DNA from: Caryophanales bacterium
Lineage (GTDB): Bacteria; Bacillota_I; Bacilli_A; RF39; UBA660
Assembly (NCBI GenBank): GCA_016291895.1
Contig: JAEEZO010000033.1
Location: forward strand, 1 to 23,306
Length of the DNA stretch: 23,306 nucleotides
Direction of reading: 5' to 3'
Part shown: positions 8,501 through 15,991 of the stretch, piece after piece
Layout: the number at the start of each line of letters is the position of its first letter
How positions within the stretch are numbered: the stretch's first letter is position 1
Program-made: the position numbers and the translations under genes
The notes under the pieces: model-generated
Databases searched by the model: none
What the model was told of the DNA's origin: nothing
The model's input: only the letters and a program-made list of their open reading frames with translations

Positions 8501-8867
8501 AAGAATTAAATTTGATATTGTAACAGAAGTAGTTGGTGGTGTAGGTAATATTACTGGTGATGAAATAGTATATTATGGTGATGATTCAACTGAAGGTAGA
8601 ATTGTTATTACTCCATCTACTGGTTATGAAATTGTTAGAATTCTTGTTAATGATCAAGATGTTGAATTCTCTGATCCAACAGGATTAACTTTAGATAATT
8701 TCAAGAATCTTAAAGAGAATATAAAAGTTCAAGTTGAGTTTGCTGAAAAGAAAGCAGAAGTGCCAAGAACATCAAGTAATTCAACATACTATATCGTAGG
8801 ATTAATCCTTCTAATTGCAACTATAGCATTCCTATATGTAAGAAATATAAGAAGAAAGTTTAATTAA
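5526..8867 (+). CDS. Large repeat-containing cell-surface protein (adhesin-like)
   Basis: A 1113-residue exported protein. Residues 9-27 are a hydrophobic signal segment, and about 1087-1105 are a C-terminal membrane helix followed by RNIRRKFN. Between lie an N-terminal beta domain (about 40-205), then three InlB/Listeria-Bacteroides-type repeats (about 210-440) with the recurring GYxFSGW ... MPSSNVxLxGxF pattern. Next come a DUF11-type domain (about 440-560), three MucBP-like repeats (about 565-800; VVHHYVEGT, IVHYYADGT and ITHHKEVNT starts), a second DUF11/isopeptide-like domain (about 810-945), a fourth MucBP-like repeat (IIVHHYIVDT) and a final beta domain. VPRTS before the last helix looks like a degenerate LPxTG sorting signal; no sortase gene is in the window. 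Such proteins usually bind mucin or other host/bacterial surface glycans. The ligand here is unknown. ATG 5526 follows AGGAG; single-gene unit. Confidence 0.87.
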   Translation: MKDFFKSKKILIPVLIVLVTIVTLLRVSYSVPLDNDVEVEPDSSLTYYLNVTYDGVDRNGVKSNDTTVASINSGYMYVSDKIPDGLIFQGFVTTSDGSIGAVRRSDENTACLGKVVDDTNEDSVDTGVWNNDNTEYTYHGLHYNANDRTVTFKVKNLQAGCKLTVGIKTKTPATIDDPSTTVVENRRDFYNFGQIREDSLTVISNTVHAFMGKSGSLYGVIYQYTGNVPSNAPSVPGTATYTSGSTVGVALPVDVEGYTFSGWSTSDVTINNGSFTMPSSNVTLTGSFTELPKYNVTYQINGTSPEGYVLPTSKSYYPESTVKVDSLSQGDIINGYRFSGWITTDVSVSNDKDFIMPSSNVRLVGEFSEVTYTVSYAFYDTVLPPNSNSLLPPTASYKPGTTVSLANVTEPSGYKFLGWYKENNFVMPEENVTIYGEWMVQTGTFEPTIVKTVTSTKEYYKTGDIVTFKITVTNTANFPIHDVIVKENTENSKFVEGTGYTIETDHIAKINNIAANSSVDLFASYTVLDTDIDEVSNEAEIIGALADNNYILADKEYKADAEFIVQSNLVVHHYVEGTETKVHDDELSEVVYGSQYSTNYKDPAELYDEYKNDYEYNNNHNGSPVNGIVRNKNIEVTYFYDLKPSEVIVHYYADGTTDSLCADVTLSKRYRDSYESHTCAEINNNYRFKEVVSTDNNSIINNMDVTGTVKQNRIIITYYYELKPAQVITHHKEVNTNKTLADDVITNTNYGKRYTTSASQDIPSNYEFSSRTTNFEGYVDQDTIEVTYYYRVKDSKLSTSINKTGTKMILSRDDSTTYNISYNATVSDYIGDGTITIIDYLPYKIDEASSNLADGVYNANDKTITWTVDWTDINETNNSKEFNKEFTVKYLDYPSSGVINNRVVGKVRLSNNSQDAEGTISTNILLPGKIIVHHYIVDTDKKLTDDIETTDLVGQTYISNAIDFEGYRVVVKPGVETFRYTEEVQEVTYYYERIKFDIVTEVVGGVGNITGDEIVYYGDDSTEGRIVITPSTGYEIVRILVNDQDVEFSDPTGLTLDNFKNLKENIKVQVEFAEKKAEVPRTSSNSTYYIVGLILLIATIAFLYVRNIRRKFN

Positions 8868-8881
8868 CTTTCTTCTTTTTT
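8851..8881 (+). terminator. Intrinsic terminator after the repeat surface protein
   Basis: GAAGAAAGTT (8851-8860) pairs with AACTTTCTTC (8866-8875), then T-run to 8881. The 5' arm is coding sequence for the last residues and the stop codon is inside the hairpin. Confidence 0.92.
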
Positions 8882-8914
8882 GTGTATAGTAGTGTATTAA
8901 TTTCCAAAATATTA

Positions 8915-8920
8915 TATAAT
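8915..8920 (+). promoter_or_regulatory. Promoter (-10) for the yvcK operon
   Basis: TATAAT at 8915-8920, 26 bases before the yvcK ATG and just after the preceding terminator. No good -35 at 17 bases. TTTCCA (8901) with TATTAT (8923) is an alternative. Confidence 0.45.
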
Positions 8921-8946
8921 AGTATTATCGATAAAGGAGATTATAT

Positions 8947-9894
8947 ATGAATAAAAAAGTAGTTATTTTAGGAGGAGGAACAGGATTATCGTTCTTACTT
9001 CGAGGACTTAAACAATTCCCTGTAGATATTACAGCAATTGTATCTGTTTGTGATGATGGAAGAAGTACCGGAAGACTTAGAAGTGAATTTAACTTACCAG
9101 CAATGGGAGATTTAAGACAAGTATTAATATCTTTGTCTGAAACAGAACCAGTTGTAGGAAAACTATTAAATTATCGTTTTAAAACGACAAGTGATTTAGA
9201 TGGTCATCCTATTGGAAATTTACTTTTAACTGCTGCTGCTGAAATGACAGGAAGTATGAGTAATGGTGTTAGAACCTTATCAAAAGTATTAGACTTAAAA
9301 GGAAAGGTTGTACCTTTTTCTGAAGATGATAATATTACCTTAATGGCTGAGATGACTGATGGAAGTATTGTTGAAGGTGAACATAATATTACTCAAAGTG
9401 ATAAAAAAATTAAAAGAGTATATTATAAAGATGAACCAAAAGTATCAAAAGAAGTTCTAAAAGCTATTCATCAAGCTGATTTAATAGTTCTATCAATGGG
9501 TAGTGTCTTTACAAGTGTTATCCCTAATTTGTTATCAAAAGAAATTATTGAAGAGATTGATATGGCTAAAGCTCCTATTATGTATTGTTGTAATATGTTT
9601 ACACAACCAGGAGAAACTGATGATTTAACTGCAAGTGATCATATTAATGTATTTAATAGTTATTTAGGTGAAAAGAAAATAAGTGTAGGTATTTTTAATA
9701 AAGAAAAAATGGATCCTGTACTTGTTGAAAAATATTCAACTGAAGAACAAAAATGGCCTGTTGTTCTTGATCGTAAGAATTTACATAATATTGAAGTCAT
9801 TGCTGATGATTTAGTTATTGAATATGATGGTGCTTATAAGCATGATACATTAAGACTTGCGTTCTTAATATTTGAATATTTAATGAGGAAATAA
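8947..9894 (+). CDS. yvcK: YvcK/CofD-like gluconeogenesis factor
   Basis: YvcK proteins bind UDP-sugars and are needed in Bacillus for growth and cell shape on gluconeogenic carbon sources; they are structurally related to CofD transferases. The 315-residue length is normal. It shows the phosphate-binding start VILGGGTGLSFLLRGLK (residues 6-22), the VSVCDDGRSTGRLR segment, PAMGDLRQ, HPIGNLLL and the later LSMGSVFTSVIPNLL and CNMFTQPGETD blocks. AAAGGAG at 8934-8940 supports ATG 8947. In most Firmicutes yvcK sits between rapZ and whiA; neither is here. Instead it leads an operon with a small membrane protein, dnaD and nth. Three bases separate it from the next gene. Confidence 0.93.
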   Translation: MNKKVVILGGGTGLSFLLRGLKQFPVDITAIVSVCDDGRSTGRLRSEFNLPAMGDLRQVLISLSETEPVVGKLLNYRFKTTSDLDGHPIGNLLLTAAAEMTGSMSNGVRTLSKVLDLKGKVVPFSEDDNITLMAEMTDGSIVEGEHNITQSDKKIKRVYYKDEPKVSKEVLKAIHQADLIVLSMGSVFTSVIPNLLSKEIIEEIDMAKAPIMYCCNMFTQPGETDDLTASDHINVFNSYLGEKKISVGIFNKEKMDPVLVEKYSTEEQKWPVVLDRKNLHNIEVIADDLVIEYDGAYKHDTLRLAFLIFEYLMRK

Positions 9895-9896
9895 TT

Positions 9897-10376
9897 ATGA
9901 ATAAATGGGTAAAAAGAATAATTTATGTATTAGTATTACTTGGAGTTGGCGCTTTAGTTACTTATGGATCTTATTATTTTTCTAAAAAATATGTAAAAGA
10001 TGCAGAAGTAAAAGTAACATTTGAAGATAGTAAAAGTTATGTTATACCTGAAGTTACTGAAATGTCTTCTGAAGAAGCTTTAAAAGAATGGCCATATATT
10101 ATGCATTTTGAAAATACTGGTAAAAGGGAAGCTAAATTTGATTTAGTTATTAAAGATGTTGATGGTGATATAAAAAGAGATAATCTTTCTTATGCTTTAC
10201 TTCTTAATGATAAAAAAGTAGAAGAGGGAGAATTATCAAAAATAAAGAAAGATGTTATCTATAGTGGTACAATCAAAGCTAAAGAAAAACAAGATTATAA
10301 ATTGTATGTATGGGTTAATAAAAAAGTAACTGGTACAAAATATGAATATAGTCTAAGTCTTAATTTTACAAAATAG
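9897..10376 (+). CDS. Small single-pass membrane protein of unknown function
   Basis: 159 residues, not recognised. Residues 8-28 are a membrane helix after a short basic start (MNKWVKR), so the rest should be outside the membrane. The outer part (about 35-159) alternates predicted strands: VKVTFEDSKSYVIPEV, YIMHFENTGKREAKFDLVI, YALLLNDKKVEEG, then YKLYVWVNKKVTG and a closing YEYSLSLNFTK. This fits a single immunoglobulin-like beta-sandwich. No catalytic motif, lipobox or cysteine is seen. It starts 3 bases after yvcK (GAGGA at 9885-9889) and ends 8 bases before dnaD, so it is co-transcribed. The context suggests a cell-envelope role next to YvcK, but this is inference. Confidence 0.75.
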   Translation: MNKWVKRIIYVLVLLGVGALVTYGSYYFSKKYVKDAEVKVTFEDSKSYVIPEVTEMSSEEALKEWPYIMHFENTGKREAKFDLVIKDVDGDIKRDNLSYALLLNDKKVEEGELSKIKKDVIYSGTIKAKEKQDYKLYVWVNKKVTGTKYEYSLSLNFTK

Positions 10377-10384
10377 GAGGATGT

Positions 10385-11026
10385 ATGAATAAAGTTAAAT
10401 TGAATGAATTAATTAAAAAAAATAATTATATAATACCTTTCTTTATTCTTGAAAAGTATCAAAAGTTTAATTTAACTTTAGATGAATATGTCATGTTAAT
10501 TTATTTATATAATAAACATGAAGTTTTTAGTCGTGAATTAATAAGTAAAGATTTGGGTTTAGAACTAATTAAAGTTATGGAATTAATTGATTCTTTAACT
10601 AATAAAAGTTTTATTAATTTAGATATTGTAAAAACTGAAAATGGTATTATGGAAGAAAAGATTAATCTTGACAGTTTATACGAAAAAATATCTAATTACT
10701 ATATTTCAGAATTAAATGAAGAAGAAGAAAGTGACAATAATATATTTAAAGAAATTGAAGAAGAATTTAATCATAAACTAAAGCCTATGGAACAAGAAAT
10801 GGTTATCGATTGGCAAAAAGAATATAGTGATGAATTAATTCATGAAGCTCTAAAAGAAGTTAGTTTAGCAGGTTCTACTAAATTTCGTGATATTGATAAA
10901 GTGTTATTTGAATGGAAAAAACAAGGTATTAAGAATTTAGATGATATTAAAAAATTGAAAGAAATATCTAAAGAACCTATAGAAGTATATAATTGTGATT
11001 GGTTGAATGATGATGGAGAAATATAA
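10385..11026 (+). CDS. dnaD: DnaD-family replication initiation protein
   Basis: DnaD is a Bacilli-specific primosome protein acting with DnaA, DnaB and DnaI in helicase loading at oriC and at restart sites. The 213-residue protein has the N-terminal winged-helix oligomerisation domain (about 20-100; TLDEYVMLIYLYNKHEVFS). It then has the C-terminal DDBH2 (DnaB_2) domain (about 118-185) with the PMEQEMVIDWQKEYSDELIHEAL helix and FRDIDKVLFEWKKQGI, the YxxxIxxxW-type DNA-binding motif. A Glu-rich linker (112-127) joins them. AGGAGG at 10376-10381 precedes ATG 10385. The order dnaD-nth, with a 20-base overlap, is a conserved Bacilli arrangement and supports the call. Confidence 0.92.
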   Translation: MNKVKLNELIKKNNYIIPFFILEKYQKFNLTLDEYVMLIYLYNKHEVFSRELISKDLGLELIKVMELIDSLTNKSFINLDIVKTENGIMEEKINLDSLYEKISNYYISELNEEEESDNNIFKEIEEEFNHKLKPMEQEMVIDWQKEYSDELIHEALKEVSLAGSTKFRDIDKVLFEWKKQGIKNLDDIKKLKEISKEPIEVYNCDWLNDDGEI

Positions 11027-11639
11027 TAAATTAGAAAATTATTTAGATGAACTTTTTCTTGATCCTAAATGTGAACTTAATTATTTTAATGATTATTCTT
11101 TATTAATTGCTGTAATGTTAAGTGCCCAAACAAAAGATGTTAGAGTTAATGAAGTAACAAAAATTCTTTTTAGTAAATATAAAAGTTTAGAAGAACTAAG
11201 TAAGGCATCAATTGTCGATATGAAGAAATTGATAAAACCACTTGGTAACTATAATCGAAAATCTCAAAATGTTATTGACATTGCAACTATTTTAATAAAT
11301 AAATATGATGGAAAAGTTCCTACTAAAAGAAGTGATTTAGAAAGTCTTCCTGGAGTAGGTCATAAAACATGTAATGTTTTTTATGCTGAATACTTAAAAA
11401 TTCCTTCTTTTGCTGTTGATACGCATGTTGAAAGAGTAAGTAAAAGATTAAATCTTGTAAAAAAGAATAGTGATGTATTAACTGTTGAAAATACTCTAAA
11501 ACGTAATATTAAAAGAGAGAATTGGAGTAAAAGACATTTACAAATGGTTCTTTTTGGAAGATATCATTGTTTTGCTAAAAATCCTTTATGTGAAAATTGT
11601 AAATTAAAAGATATATGTAAATATAAAATAAAAAGATAA
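11007..11639 (+). CDS. nth: Endonuclease III (DNA glycosylase / AP lyase)
   Basis: Nth removes oxidised pyrimidines in base-excision repair and cleaves the resulting abasic site. The 210-residue protein has the helix-hairpin-helix LPGVGHKTCNV with catalytic Lys120, the AVDTHVERVSKRL segment with catalytic Asp138, and the iron-sulfur cluster Cys at 188, 195, 198 and 204 (C-x6-C-x2-C-x5-C). All key residues are intact. Three consecutive ATG codons (11007, 11010, 11013) are possible starts, and each lies inside the end of dnaD; there is no strong ribosome binding site, so translation is probably coupled to dnaD. A terminator overlaps the stop. Confidence 0.96.
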   Translation: MMMEKYNKLENYLDELFLDPKCELNYFNDYSLLIAVMLSAQTKDVRVNEVTKILFSKYKSLEELSKASIVDMKKLIKPLGNYNRKSQNVIDIATILINKYDGKVPTKRSDLESLPGVGHKTCNVFYAEYLKIPSFAVDTHVERVSKRLNLVKKNSDVLTVENTLKRNIKRENWSKRHLQMVLFGRYHCFAKNPLCENCKLKDICKYKIKR

Positions 11640-11655
11640 TTTAATTATCTTTTTT
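11631..11655 (+). terminator. Intrinsic terminator after nth
   Basis: AAAAGATAAT (11631-11640) / ATTATCTTTT (11644-11653) with a 3-base loop and T-run; the 5' arm holds the nth stop codon. Confidence 0.88.
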
Positions 11656-11657
11656 AT

Positions 11658-11686
11658 TTTACAATAGTGTGCTATATTTTTAATAT
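11658..11686 (+). promoter_or_regulatory. Promoter for the PrsW-like protease
   Basis: TTTACA (11658-11663) lies 17 bases before TAATAT (11681-11686). An overlapping extended -10, TGCTATATT at 11670-11678, is an alternative that leaves more room for the AGGAG at 11687-11691. Confidence 0.5.
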
Positions 11687-11697
11687 AGGAGAGTGTG

Positions 11698-12750
11698 ATG
11701 ATAATAATAAATATTTTATTAGCGTTATTGCCAGGGGTATTAATTGGTTGGTTTATATATCATAAAGATTCTAATAAAGAATCAAAAGGATTATTAATTA
11801 AACTATTTTTAGGCGGAGTAGCATCATGTTTTTTGACTCTTGCTATTACGACACTAGTTCAAGGAATATTTCCTAGTATTGTTCCTGATACAGAAGAACC
11901 GACGACTAATCTTTTTTTACTATTCTTTCAAGTGTTAATTGGAATTGCCTTAATTGAAGAATTTAGTAAATGGTTTTTTACATATATTTTTGGATATCGT
12001 CATCGTGAATTTGATGAAACGTTTGATGCAATTGTATACTGTTCATTTGTTGCTTTAGGCTTCGCAACATTTGAAAATGTCTTATATGTAATAATAAATG
12101 ATAATCAACTTTTAACGGCTCTAATGAGAGCAGTTACAGCTGTTCCAGGACATGTATGTGATGCTATTGTAATGGGTTATTTCTTAGGTTTAGCTAAGAA
12201 GTGTGAAATGAATGGTCTACCTGGTAAAGGTAAAAATATCGCTTTAAGTATTATTATGCCTATGGTTACACACGGTATATATGATTTCTGTCTTTTCTCT
12301 GGTAGTGGAATATTAGTAGTATTGTGGTTCGTATTTGTAATAGCATTATATGTATACGCTATTAAAAAGGTTAATAAAATAAGTAAAACAAGAGAACGAA
12401 TAGTAGCAGGAGAAAACTATCGAACTTGTCCAAATTGTGGTAACTATGTTGATGGTAATTTCTGTGTTGCCTGTGGTTTTAATTTACAAGGCGCAGTAGT
12501 ACCAATGCCTCAACAACCAATTCTTAATCCTGTACAACAACAAGTAGTTACCCCTGTAGCTCCAGTAGCACAACAAGCTATAAATCCAGTTAATCAACCT
12601 GTTAATCCAGCTCCGGTAGCACCAGCTCAAGCTTCTGCACCTTTAGAAAATCCAGTTTCTCAATCAATGCCAATTCTTAAAGGTTATTGTTCAGGATGTG
12701 GTAATCTTATTAATTCGGATTTTTGTCCATTTTGTGGAAAAAAGCAATAA
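11698..12750 (+). CDS. PrsW-family intramembrane protease with two C-terminal zinc ribbons
   Basis: PrsW proteins are multi-pass membrane proteases (CAAX-protease/Abi-like superfamily); in Bacillus PrsW cleaves the anti-sigma factor RsiW. Residues 1 to about 225 hold the membrane core with the family motifs in order: EEFSK (Glu87, Glu88, Lys91), FDAIVYCSFVALGFATFEN (Glu126), PGHVCDAIVMGY (His152) and THGIYD (His192, Asp196). A cytosolic tail follows: zinc ribbon 1 (Cys244, 247, 256, 259), a Pro/Gln/Val/Ala-rich linker (about 268-325) and zinc ribbon 2 (Cys331, 334, 343, 346). ATG 11698 is preferred over GTG 11695 because it sits 6 bases after AGGAG. No anti-sigma/sigma pair lies nearby, so the substrate is unknown. 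Single-gene unit, convergent with tmcAL. Confidence 0.9.
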   Translation: MIIINILLALLPGVLIGWFIYHKDSNKESKGLLIKLFLGGVASCFLTLAITTLVQGIFPSIVPDTEEPTTNLFLLFFQVLIGIALIEEFSKWFFTYIFGYRHREFDETFDAIVYCSFVALGFATFENVLYVIINDNQLLTALMRAVTAVPGHVCDAIVMGYFLGLAKKCEMNGLPGKGKNIALSIIMPMVTHGIYDFCLFSGSGILVVLWFVFVIALYVYAIKKVNKISKTRERIVAGENYRTCPNCGNYVDGNFCVACGFNLQGAVVPMPQQPILNPVQQQVVTPVAPVAQQAINPVNQPVNPAPVAPAQASAPLENPVSQSMPILKGYCSGCGNLINSDFCPFCGKKQ

Positions 12751-12769
12751 AATAATTTATTGCTTTTTT
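12738..12769. terminator. Bidirectional terminator between the convergent PrsW-like gene and tmcAL
   Basis: Perfect 14-bp stem AAAAAAGCAATAAA (12738-12751) / TTTATTGCTTTTTT (12756-12769) with ATAA loop. It gives a T-run on either strand and overlaps both stop codons. Confidence 0.93.
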
Positions 12770-13902
12770 ATTGGTATAGATTTTAATTCAATAAGATTTA
12801 ATTCGTCTTTATTGATAATAAAATTATATAATTTTGTTATTTTTAATTCATAATCTAGAATGTAATCATCGAGTTCATGATAATTTGTTATAATAGGAAC
12901 AGTTGTTCCTTTTTTAATTTCTTTTAGATATTTTTGTCCTTCCATACTAAATCCCAAAACTCTAATATATGTTAAATTGTTTAATTTAATAAAATCATCT
13001 TTAGTTGTTCCTGTTAGAATGTGTAGTAAAACACGATTTATTTTATTATAAGTATATCTTTTAGTCTTTATTAGTTTTATAAATTCATCTAGATTATGAG
13101 CTTTTGAAATATTATCTTTTATTCTTTTATCAAGACCTTCATTAATATCTAAATATTTTGATAAATCATTTTCAGATAATATTTTATATTTTAATAGATC
13201 AAAATATCTTTGATAATCAATATTTATTATTTTATTTAATGTTAGAGTAGGAACATAATTTTCTATAGAAACATTATTTTTTATAGCTTCTCTTATACTA
13301 GTTGCACTAGTTATATTATCTTTTAATTCTTTATCTAAGTAATCATTTGTTCTTTTAATAGTAATTGGTTTAATATTACTATTTAATAATATAATTTGTT
13401 TAATATAGCTTATTCCTAATAAATCATTAGGAGAATCTATTTTTTCGTTAGTTAAATCTTTAATAGCAAGTGATAAACTAGTTGGATAATTATTACCTCT
13501 ATCAATATAATCTTTAACAAGATTATCAAATTCTTTATTATTTATTTGAATACTTGCAATCTTTTCTAATTTACTAATATCATTTGTTTCACTACCAAAT
13601 ACTAAATAATTACATTTTAATTCATTAAGTATTTTGATAGATCCATTCGAAAAATAATCTGCACTATTTGTAGCAAAGAAATATGGTAATTCGATAACTA
13701 AATCAACACCATATTTAAGGGCTATTTCTGTTTTATCCCATTTATTTAATACACTTATGTCGCCACGTTCTGTAAATGATGAAGACATAACTAAAACAAT
13801 TAAAGAATTAGGAAACATTTCTTTAACTTTAGATAAATGATATAAGTGTCCATTATGAAATGGATTATACTCACAAATAATTCCAACTACATCTTTTTTC
13901 AT
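12757..13902 (-). CDS. tmcAL: tRNA(Met) cytidine acetate ligase
   Basis: TmcAL (YlbM) uses ATP and acetate to make N4-acetylcytidine at wobble position 34 of elongator tRNA(Met) in Bacilli. The 381-residue protein starts MKKDVVGIICEYNPFHNGHL with the nucleotidyltransferase HNGH motif (His16, His19). It then shows VMSSSFTERGD, the ALKYGVDLVIELPYFFATNSADYF region and NDLLGISYIKQI, all as in YlbM. It is slightly shorter than the roughly 400-residue norm. The start is ATG 13902-13900. No ribosome binding site exists upstream, and the -10 box ends 9 bases before the ATG, so the mRNA is probably leaderless. Single gene, divergent from the metalloprotease cassette. Confidence 0.94.
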   Translation of the reverse strand: MKKDVVGIICEYNPFHNGHLYHLSKVKEMFPNSLIVLVMSSSFTERGDISVLNKWDKTEIALKYGVDLVIELPYFFATNSADYFSNGSIKILNELKCNYLVFGSETNDISKLEKIASIQINNKEFDNLVKDYIDRGNNYPTSLSLAIKDLTNEKIDSPNDLLGISYIKQIILLNSNIKPITIKRTNDYLDKELKDNITSATSIREAIKNNVSIENYVPTLTLNKIINIDYQRYFDLLKYKILSENDLSKYLDINEGLDKRIKDNISKAHNLDEFIKLIKTKRYTYNKINRVLLHILTGTTKDDFIKLNNLTYIRVLGFSMEGQKYLKEIKKGTTVPIITNYHELDDYILDYELKITKLYNFIINKDELNLIELKSIPIKKQ

Positions 13903-13911
13903 ATCACGTGT

Positions 13912-13940
13912 ATTCTAACAAAAATATATTTTTATGTCAA
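13912..13940 (-). promoter_or_regulatory. Near-consensus promoter of tmcAL, leaderless
   Basis: Reading the minus strand: TTGACA (13940-13935), 17-base spacer, TAGAAT (13917-13912), then ACACGTGAT and the ATG. Transcription should begin about 13905, only 2-4 bases before the start codon. It is the closest match to the sigma-A consensus in the window. Confidence 0.8.
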
Positions 13941-13989
13941 AGTGTATAAATAATTAATTAATATTGTTTATTATGTTTAATTAATAATA

Positions 13990-13995
13990 TATAAT
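13990..13995 (+). promoter_or_regulatory. Promoter (-10) for the metalloprotease cassette
   Basis: TATAAT at 13990-13995 in a very AT-rich stretch, followed by AGGAG at 14002-14006 and ATG 14012. -35 unclear (TTTATT near 13967). Confidence 0.4.
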
Positions 13996-14011
13996 TAAAA
14001 TAGGAGTAGGT

Positions 14012-15991
14012 ATGAATAACAATAGAGTAGTTGAAATAATTAATCAATTAGATATTGATAGTATTGAAATAAATGAAAAACTAAATAAAATCGATAAAAA
14101 TGCCCCTGATCATGTTGAAAAAGCAAATGAAGTTATGCATAACTTTGTTAATAAAATAATTGAGTTAACTAAAAATGATCCTATTTCTGTTAAAGTAGCT
14201 TTGCTATATAAAATGGGTGATAATGTAATCAGTAAATTCTTATTAGAAACAGAAAATGAAGATTATTTAAGAGCTGCTGTATTACTTAAGTATTTAAATG
14301 GCTTTAAACCTGATTTGTTACGTAATGATTTTGATTTAATTAATACTATTGCTTCTTTTCAAATTATGCAAAAAGGAAGTCGTACTTTTGAAATAGAAAA
14401 CTCAAATAAAATTTTAAAGATATTATCAGATTATCTAAATAAAATGGATATGGAAACAATCCTAAAACAGTTAGAAATAGATCTAAAAGCTTTTGTTTTG
14501 GGATTAAAAGATGTTCATGAAGTAATTTTTAATAATGATAAAAATAATTCTAAATATAAAATTGTTGATTCTTTATTCTTAAACGATTATTTAACACTTG
14601 ATGAACTTAATTATATTTTTAATGAAATTGTTTTAAAAAATAAATTATTAAGAAACTATGATTTCACAACAATTATTGAAGAAAAAACAGAATATTTAGT
14701 TGTTATTAAAGGATTATATCGAAAACTTGGTAGTGATACTATGGATATTTTATTCTCTGATATAGAAGAGAAAGATTATGAAGATTATGATGGTTTATTT
14801 AGAGACATAATTCGTTTAAATAGTGATGATATCGAAGGACTTAAATGGTTCTTTAGAGAAGTAGATAAAAGAATAATAAAAAATCCTCTTTTTTATCAAT
14901 ATATGCAAAAAAAAGATTATTATAGAATGCTTAATGGCATAGATCTTGAAAGAGTATATAATAATAATTTAATTAGATTGCTTAATAATAATGCCAATAT
15001 TGATGAATCGATTATTGAAACGATAGGAACATATGAAGGCTTTTTAGATAATTTTGATAAATTATTAGAATTATTTATTAATTCTAAAGATGATAATTAT
15101 AAAAGGAAATTAATAGTTCCGCTTGTTGTAGCTCTTATTGAAAAACAAAAAAGGAAGTATGGTCTTAATTTTACAGTTGTTTTCTCATCAACAGTATTAA
15201 ATGATGCTACTTTAGGATTCTATAACCGCGAAAAAAATATAATGTATATAAATCCTAATTTATTTAAATTGATTGACAATTTAGATGCTGCTTTCATTCA
15301 TGCGGTTAATACTGTTTTTCATGAAACTAGACATGCTAACCAGTATAAAGAAGTAGAAACAAGTAGTGAATTTGATTTTAATAATTTAGTTATGGCAATG
15401 GATTTTTATATTACATCTAGTGACTCTACTTATTATGGACCTAATTATGAACATTTGTCATTTGAACGTGATGCAAGAGATGTAGCCTATGTTGATACCA
15501 TGTCATTCTTTGCTAATTATCCTGATATTCAAAAATTAGTAAAAAAACATCGTGAAGGTGATTATCATTTATCTGATTATATAAGAAAAGATGTATTATT
15601 TGATACTGATACCTATTATGGTTTGGCTTTTCATTTTATGGAACATATTAGAAGTAATCTTAAACTCGCTAAAGAAAGACCTGAATTTCGTGAATATATT
15701 ATTGAAAAAATAAAAAAATATCCTGTATTCTCCAATTTCTTTGAAATTGACTTTGAAAAGTTTACTATTAATGTTTATGATGGAGATTATTATAAAAGAT
15801 TATTAGAAGAATTTAATGGTACCGAAAAAGGTAAAACAGTTAAATATTCGATAGATGCTTTCTTATATGCTTTAAGAATAGGACGTTATTTAAAAGAAAG
15901 AACATTTGAAGAAATTAAAAGTGAAGATGGTTATAATGCAGGTATTATAAAGGAGATTGATGAAAATGTCAGAAAAGGAAATCTTAGATAA
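14012..15991 (+). CDS. Large cytoplasmic protein with HExxH zinc-metallopeptidase motif, unknown function
   Basis: 659 residues, not recognised as a named family. No signal peptide or membrane helix is seen, so it should be cytosolic. The first about 370 residues are mostly helical and acidic. The second part looks like a gluzincin core: strands LNFTVVFSS and NIMYINPNLF, then the helix FHETRHANQ with HETRH at 437-441. FERDARDVA follows, where Glu485 is a good third zinc ligand (E-x-x-A-x-x-x-A pattern). This motif order is what HExxH peptidases such as the ImmA-like or M48/M10-like groups show, but no closer assignment is possible. ATG 14012 follows AGGAG. The next gene starts inside its last 32 bases, which ties it to the two genes downstream. 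Confidence 0.72.
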   Translation: MNNNRVVEIINQLDIDSIEINEKLNKIDKNAPDHVEKANEVMHNFVNKIIELTKNDPISVKVALLYKMGDNVISKFLLETENEDYLRAAVLLKYLNGFKPDLLRNDFDLINTIASFQIMQKGSRTFEIENSNKILKILSDYLNKMDMETILKQLEIDLKAFVLGLKDVHEVIFNNDKNNSKYKIVDSLFLNDYLTLDELNYIFNEIVLKNKLLRNYDFTTIIEEKTEYLVVIKGLYRKLGSDTMDILFSDIEEKDYEDYDGLFRDIIRLNSDDIEGLKWFFREVDKRIIKNPLFYQYMQKKDYYRMLNGIDLERVYNNNLIRLLNNNANIDESIIETIGTYEGFLDNFDKLLELFINSKDDNYKRKLIVPLVVALIEKQKRKYGLNFTVVFSSTVLNDATLGFYNREKNIMYINPNLFKLIDNLDAAFIHAVNTVFHETRHANQYKEVETSSEFDFNNLVMAMDFYITSSDSTYYGPNYEHLSFERDARDVAYVDTMSFFANYPDIQKLVKKHREGDYHLSDYIRKDVLFDTDTYYGLAFHFMEHIRSNLKLAKERPEFREYIIEKIKKYPVFSNFFEIDFEKFTINVYDGDYYKRLLEEFNGTEKGKTVKYSIDAFLYALRIGRYLKERTFEEIKSEDGYNAGIIKEIDENVRKGNLR

